Source: UMGS1322 sp900550765
GTDB lineage: Bacteria; Bacillota; Clostridia; Christensenellales; QALW01
Length of the DNA: 40,405 nt
Direction of reading: 5' to 3'
Assembly: GCA_958448705.1 (NCBI GenBank)
Contig: CAUDEY010000019.1
Location: 1 to 40,405, forward strand
Positions 39,597-40,405 of this stretch are shown here, piece after piece. Each line of letters begins with the position of its first letter. Position 1 is the stretch's first letter. The position numbers were made by a program, and so were the translations under genes. The notes beneath the pieces were generated by a model that was not told where the DNA came from, made no database searches, and worked only from the letters and a program-made list of their open reading frames with translations.

Positions 39597-40291
39597 TGTT
39601 AAAAAAGCTGATTGATCGAATTAAGAAACTTTTTAACAGAAAGGGCATATATTATGTGGGAGGCAGTCAAACACTGCCGCCCCCGCTGGAAGGCGAGGAG
39701 GAAGCCCAGGCCTTGGAGGGATTAAAAAACGGCGATAATGCCGCACGCTCCAAATTGATAGAGCATAATTTGCGTTTGGTAGTTTATATTGCAAAAAAGT
39801 TTGAAAATACCGGTGTTTCGGTGGAGGATCTTACCAGCATTGGCGCGATAGGGCTGATCAAGGCGGTGAACACGTATGATCCGGAAAAGCAGATTCGGTT
39901 AGCTACTTACGCTTCCCGCTGTATTGAAAACGAAATCCTGATGTTCCTGCGGCGTACATCTAAAATAAAAGGTGAGGTGTCTTTTGACGAGCCGCTGAAG
40001 GTCGATTGGGACGGCAATGCTCTGTTGCTTTCGGATATTCTCGGTACGGAACCGGATATAGTATATCGTGATATGGATGAGCGCGATGATATCAAGGCAC
40101 TGCGCAAAGTGCTGGAGAATTTAAATCAGCGTGAGCAGGAAATTATTAAATTGCGTTACGGAATCGACTGTCCCTGTGAACTGACGCAGAAAGAGGTTGC
40201 CGATAAACTGGGAATTTCCCAATCCTACATATCGCGGTTGGAGAAACGCATTATTAAAAAATTGAAAAAAGATATGGTAAAACTGTCGTAA
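39593..40291 (+). CDS. sigE: Sporulation mother-cell sigma factor E, pro-form
   Basis: A 232-residue sigma-70-family factor for early mother-cell gene expression. The first 20 or so residues (MMLKKLIDRIKKLFNRKG) are the basic amphipathic pro-sequence, and the cleavage zone IYYVGGSQTLPPPL is recognisable. Region 2 follows (NLRLVVYIAKKFENTG, GLIKAVNTYDPEK, YASRCIENEILM), then SFDEPL and region 4 (VADKLGISQSYISRLEKRII). The protein is closely similar to Bacillus SigE, but the pro-sequence is roughly ten residues shorter. CAGGGAG lies 6 nt before the ATG at 39593. Confidence 0.96.
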   Translation: MMLKKLIDRIKKLFNRKGIYYVGGSQTLPPPLEGEEEAQALEGLKNGDNAARSKLIEHNLRLVVYIAKKFENTGVSVEDLTSIGAIGLIKAVNTYDPEKQIRLATYASRCIENEILMFLRRTSKIKGEVSFDEPLKVDWDGNALLLSDILGTEPDIVYRDMDERDDIKALRKVLENLNQREQEIIKLRYGIDCPCELTQKEVADKLGISQSYISRLEKRIIKKLKKDMVKLS

Positions 40292-40298
40292 AAAACAG

Positions 40299-40328
40299 TT
40301 GACAAATGATTTTGCAGTATAGTATAAT
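40299..40328 (+). promoter_or_regulatory. Promoter of tRNA-Val
   Basis: Exact TTGACA (40299-40304) and exact TATAAT (40323-40328), 18 bp apart, starting 8 nt after the sigE stop and 24 nt before the tRNA. Confidence 0.85.
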
Positions 40329-40351
40329 AACCACGCTTTAAAAAAGCGTTC

Positions 40352-40405
40352 GGGAGCATAGCTCAGCTGGGAGAGCATCTGCCTTACAAGCAGAGGGTCA
40401 TAGGT
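40352..40405 (+). tRNA. tRNA-Val (UAC anticodon), 3' end outside window
   Basis: The first 54 nt of a tRNA: acceptor strand GGGAGCA, T8-A9, D arm GCTC-AGCTGGGA-GAGC, anticodon stem TCTGC/GCAGA around the loop CTTACAA (anticodon TAC, reading GUA and other Val codons), then the variable loop. The T arm and 3' acceptor strand lie past the window. More tRNA genes may follow. Confidence 0.93.

Noticed and set aside
1..40405. CRISPR arrays, insertion sequences or rRNA
   Set aside because: No regularly spaced repeats, transposase genes with terminal repeats or rRNA signatures were found on either strand by eye.

Overview
The window looks like chromosomal DNA from an endospore-forming Bacillota, most likely a gut-type anaerobic member of Clostridia. 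The evidence is the spoIIGA-sigE sporulation pair at the right edge, strong purine-rich ribosome binding sites, TTGACA/TATAAT promoters, MEP-pathway isoprenoid genes and several plant- or host-glycan hydrolases. I see no rRNA, insertion sequence, phage gene or CRISPR array. The genes are organised as short operons on both strands separated by clear hairpin terminators.

Left part (1-8.6 kb): the 5' two thirds of an ABC exporter half-transporter and a small membrane protein are on the minus strand. Next comes a LacZ-type GH2 beta-galactosidase (minus), divergent from an AraC-family activator, an FAD-dependent oxidoreductase and an AlaX alanyl-tRNA editing protein (plus).

8.6-12.3 kb: three tandem paralogous genes for secreted, C-terminally membrane-anchored proteins of about 310 residues. 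Each has its own near-consensus promoter and its own terminator. I recognise no named family with certainty, and this is one of the two most novel-looking parts of the window. A doubtful decayed small ORF follows.

12.3-19.4 kb: a YugP-type zinc metallopeptidase and a short-chain dehydrogenase (minus), divergent from a plus-strand operon of ispE, lgt, pncB, a DivIVA-like coiled-coil gene and a membrane-anchored beta-propeller-like gene. The last two overlap.

19.5-24.7 kb (minus): a six-hairpin-type glycosidase carrying an inserted Cys4 knuckle, then an operon merR - DXS-like transketolase - FMN reductase - cyclophilin-like lipoprotein. It is driven by a textbook MerR promoter with a 19-bp spacer. 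The DXS-like enzyme keeps its thiamine diphosphate motifs but lacks the arginines that in true DXS hold the glyceraldehyde-3-phosphate phosphate, so its substrate is probably different.

24.9-28.6 kb (plus): an SPFH/band-7 protein with four C-terminal zinc ribbons, a TFIIB-type zinc-ribbon membrane protein and a TPM-domain protein. This is the counterpart of the Bacillus ydjI-ydjG-ydjH membrane-stress genes, here without an adjacent pspA.

28.8-30.9 kb: a nest of small DNA-binding proteins: a ribbon-helix-helix protein with a palindromic operator, two tandem XRE regulators made by a duplication of about 540 bp (the first killed by an in-frame TAA), and an AbrB-like protein with a Cys4 tail.

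30.9-40.4 kb: cca-ccdA-tlpA (minus), a DUF6054 protein (minus), a GH99-like/WbsX protein with apt (plus), a divergent AraC regulator and compact GH2 glycosidase, spoIIGA-sigE, and the 5' part of a tRNA-Val(UAC) gene cut by the window end.
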